From the NCBI RefSeq assembly GCF_051020985.1, contig NW_027475134.1:930001-994000 (forward strand): a stretch of DNA of 64,000 bases, in the 5' to 3' direction. The notes below the pieces were generated by a model. The model was not told where the DNA came from. It did not search any database and saw only the letters and a list, made by a program, of their open reading frames with translations. The translations under genes were made by a program, and so were the position numbers. Below are positions 63,414 to 64,000 of this stretch, piece by piece (within the stretch, counting starts at the first letter, position 1; each line of letters begins with the position of its first letter). The DNA is from Nomia melanderi (Eukaryota > Arthropoda > Insecta > Hymenoptera > Halictidae).

Positions 63414-64000
63414 GATATCTCGGGTGCTATTAGAGATAGCGCAATAAACCAAAGTGAATTGTCTGCAGGAGGCCCTGGCGCATGAATCTGTGCAGCGGGA
63501 ACGACCTAGGATCACCAGGGGCCGAGAAAACCACCATCTCATGAGGCCGGACACTCAGGGTCCCGGGGAAAATCCAATATATATCTGGTGATATCTCGGT
63601 TGCTATTAGAGATAGCGCAATAAATCAAAGTGCATTGTCTGTAGGAGGCACTGGCGAATGAATGTGGGCAGCGGGAACGACCTCGGACCACCAGGGGCCG
63701 AGAAAACCATCGTCTCATGGGACCGGAAACTCAGGGTCAGGGGAAAATCCAATATATATCTGGTGATATCTCGGGTGCTATTAGAGATAGCGCAATAAAC
63801 CAAAGTGAATTATCTGCAGGAGGCCCTGGCGCATGAACCTGTGCAGCGGGAACGACCTCGGACAACCAGGGGCCGAGAAAACCACCGTCTCATGGGGCCG
63901 GACACTCAGGGCCGGGGAAAAATCCAATATATATCTGGTGATATCTCGGGTGCTATTAGAGATAGCGCAATAAATCAAAGTGCATTGTCTGTAGGAGGCA

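Larger units (their letters stand above)
1..64000 (+). repeat. Satellite DNA array, ~175-bp monomer, ~366 direct tandem copies
   Basis: The landmark GATATCTCGG recurs about every 175 bp over the whole window, always on the plus strand, with no inversion and no intervening unique sequence. In order, each monomer carries GATATC, a GCTAT...ATAGC dyad, an AATAAAYCAAAGTG segment, AGGAGGCCCTGGCGCATGAA, GTGCAGCGGGAACGACC, a CTCGG...CCGAG dyad, CGTCTCATGGGGCCGG, ACTCAGGGTCAGG and an AT-rich CAATATATATCTGGT end. Copies mostly differ from each other by substitutions, with few indels. No coding gene is supported anywhere in it: frames close within one to two monomers because 175 is not a multiple of three. 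Long homogeneous arrays of nucleosome-sized monomers are typical of eukaryotic (peri)centromeric heterochromatin; that location is inferred. I cannot name the satellite family or species. Confidence 0.98.
61690..64000 (+). repeat. Return to left-type A/B monomers
   Basis: At 61690 the sequence switches to AATAAACCAAAGTGAATTATCC and from there shows GGGGCCGGACACTCAGGG with A and B types interspersed, as in the first 35 kb. It includes a local pair with GGTCCCGGGGAAAATCC and GGCACTGGCGA (about 62160-62260 and 63550-63660, about 1,395 bp or 8 monomers apart). The array runs off the window in mid-monomer. Confidence 0.82.

Noticed and set aside
147..63978. Hundreds of 60-120 codon open frames on both strands with the same peptides
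   Set aside because: They recur once per monomer on both strands and end at the frame shift caused by the 175-bp period. There is no start context, domain or codon signature. They are shadows of the satellite.
1..64000. CRISPR array
   Set aside because: The repeated unit is the whole 175 bp with no unique spacers, and there are no cas genes.
1..64000. rRNA, tRNA, histone or other tandem gene cluster
   Set aside because: The unit is too short and has no conserved RNA or coding signature; no cloverleaf or rRNA motif is recognised.

Overview
The whole 64 kb window is one uninterrupted satellite DNA array. A monomer of about 175 bp is repeated head to tail, all in the same orientation, from base 1 to base 64000 (roughly 366 copies). 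Both edges of the window cut through the array, so it continues outside. I see no unique sequence, transposon, RNA gene or credible protein-coding gene. Every open reading frame I examined is a by-product of the repeat. The 175-bp period is not divisible by three, so each frame ends within one or two monomers, and the same 65, 68, 99 and 103 residue peptides recur on both strands.

The organism is a eukaryote with a large satellite block, most likely pericentromeric or centromeric heterochromatin. The 175-bp length is close to a nucleosome repeat and to known centromeric satellites (human alpha satellite about 171 bp, the Xenopus laevis centromeric repeat about 174 bp). I do not recognise the sequence and cannot name the species. 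A hand-built consensus is about 53% GC and carries 9 CpG dinucleotides (observed/expected about 0.74), which is little depleted.

Monomers fall into linked variant classes. Type A has TTAGAG, AAACC, GAATTAT and CTGCAG. Type B has TTACAG, AAATC, GCATTGT and CTGTAG. A rarer class C (19 copies seen) has a 36-bp patch only about 50% identical to the canonical segment but exactly the same length. Short monomers of 161 bp (14-bp deletion, 5 copies) and 174 bp (13 copies) occur from 39 kb onward. A few 177-bp monomers have an expanded AT tract.

Layout: 1-5 kb, mixed A/B with a diverged 2.8-kb duplication. 5.5-9.7 kb, a perfect 6-monomer duplication followed by a 5-monomer one. 10-22 kb, A/B-type repeats with several blocks re-used 5-7 kb apart. 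22-35 kb, rich in class C. About 36-42.5 kb, a transition. 42.5-61.7 kb, a differently homogenised domain (GCATTGTCTGCAG haplotype) containing an essentially perfect 2,435-bp, 14-monomer duplication and mosaic copies of the same block. From 61.7 kb the A/B type seen at the left returns. Block offsets cluster at 14 and 16 monomers (about 2.45 and 2.8 kb), which suggests a decayed higher-order repeat. The most useful results are this recombination record, the class C patch, the in-frame 174-bp monomers and three short dyads in each monomer.
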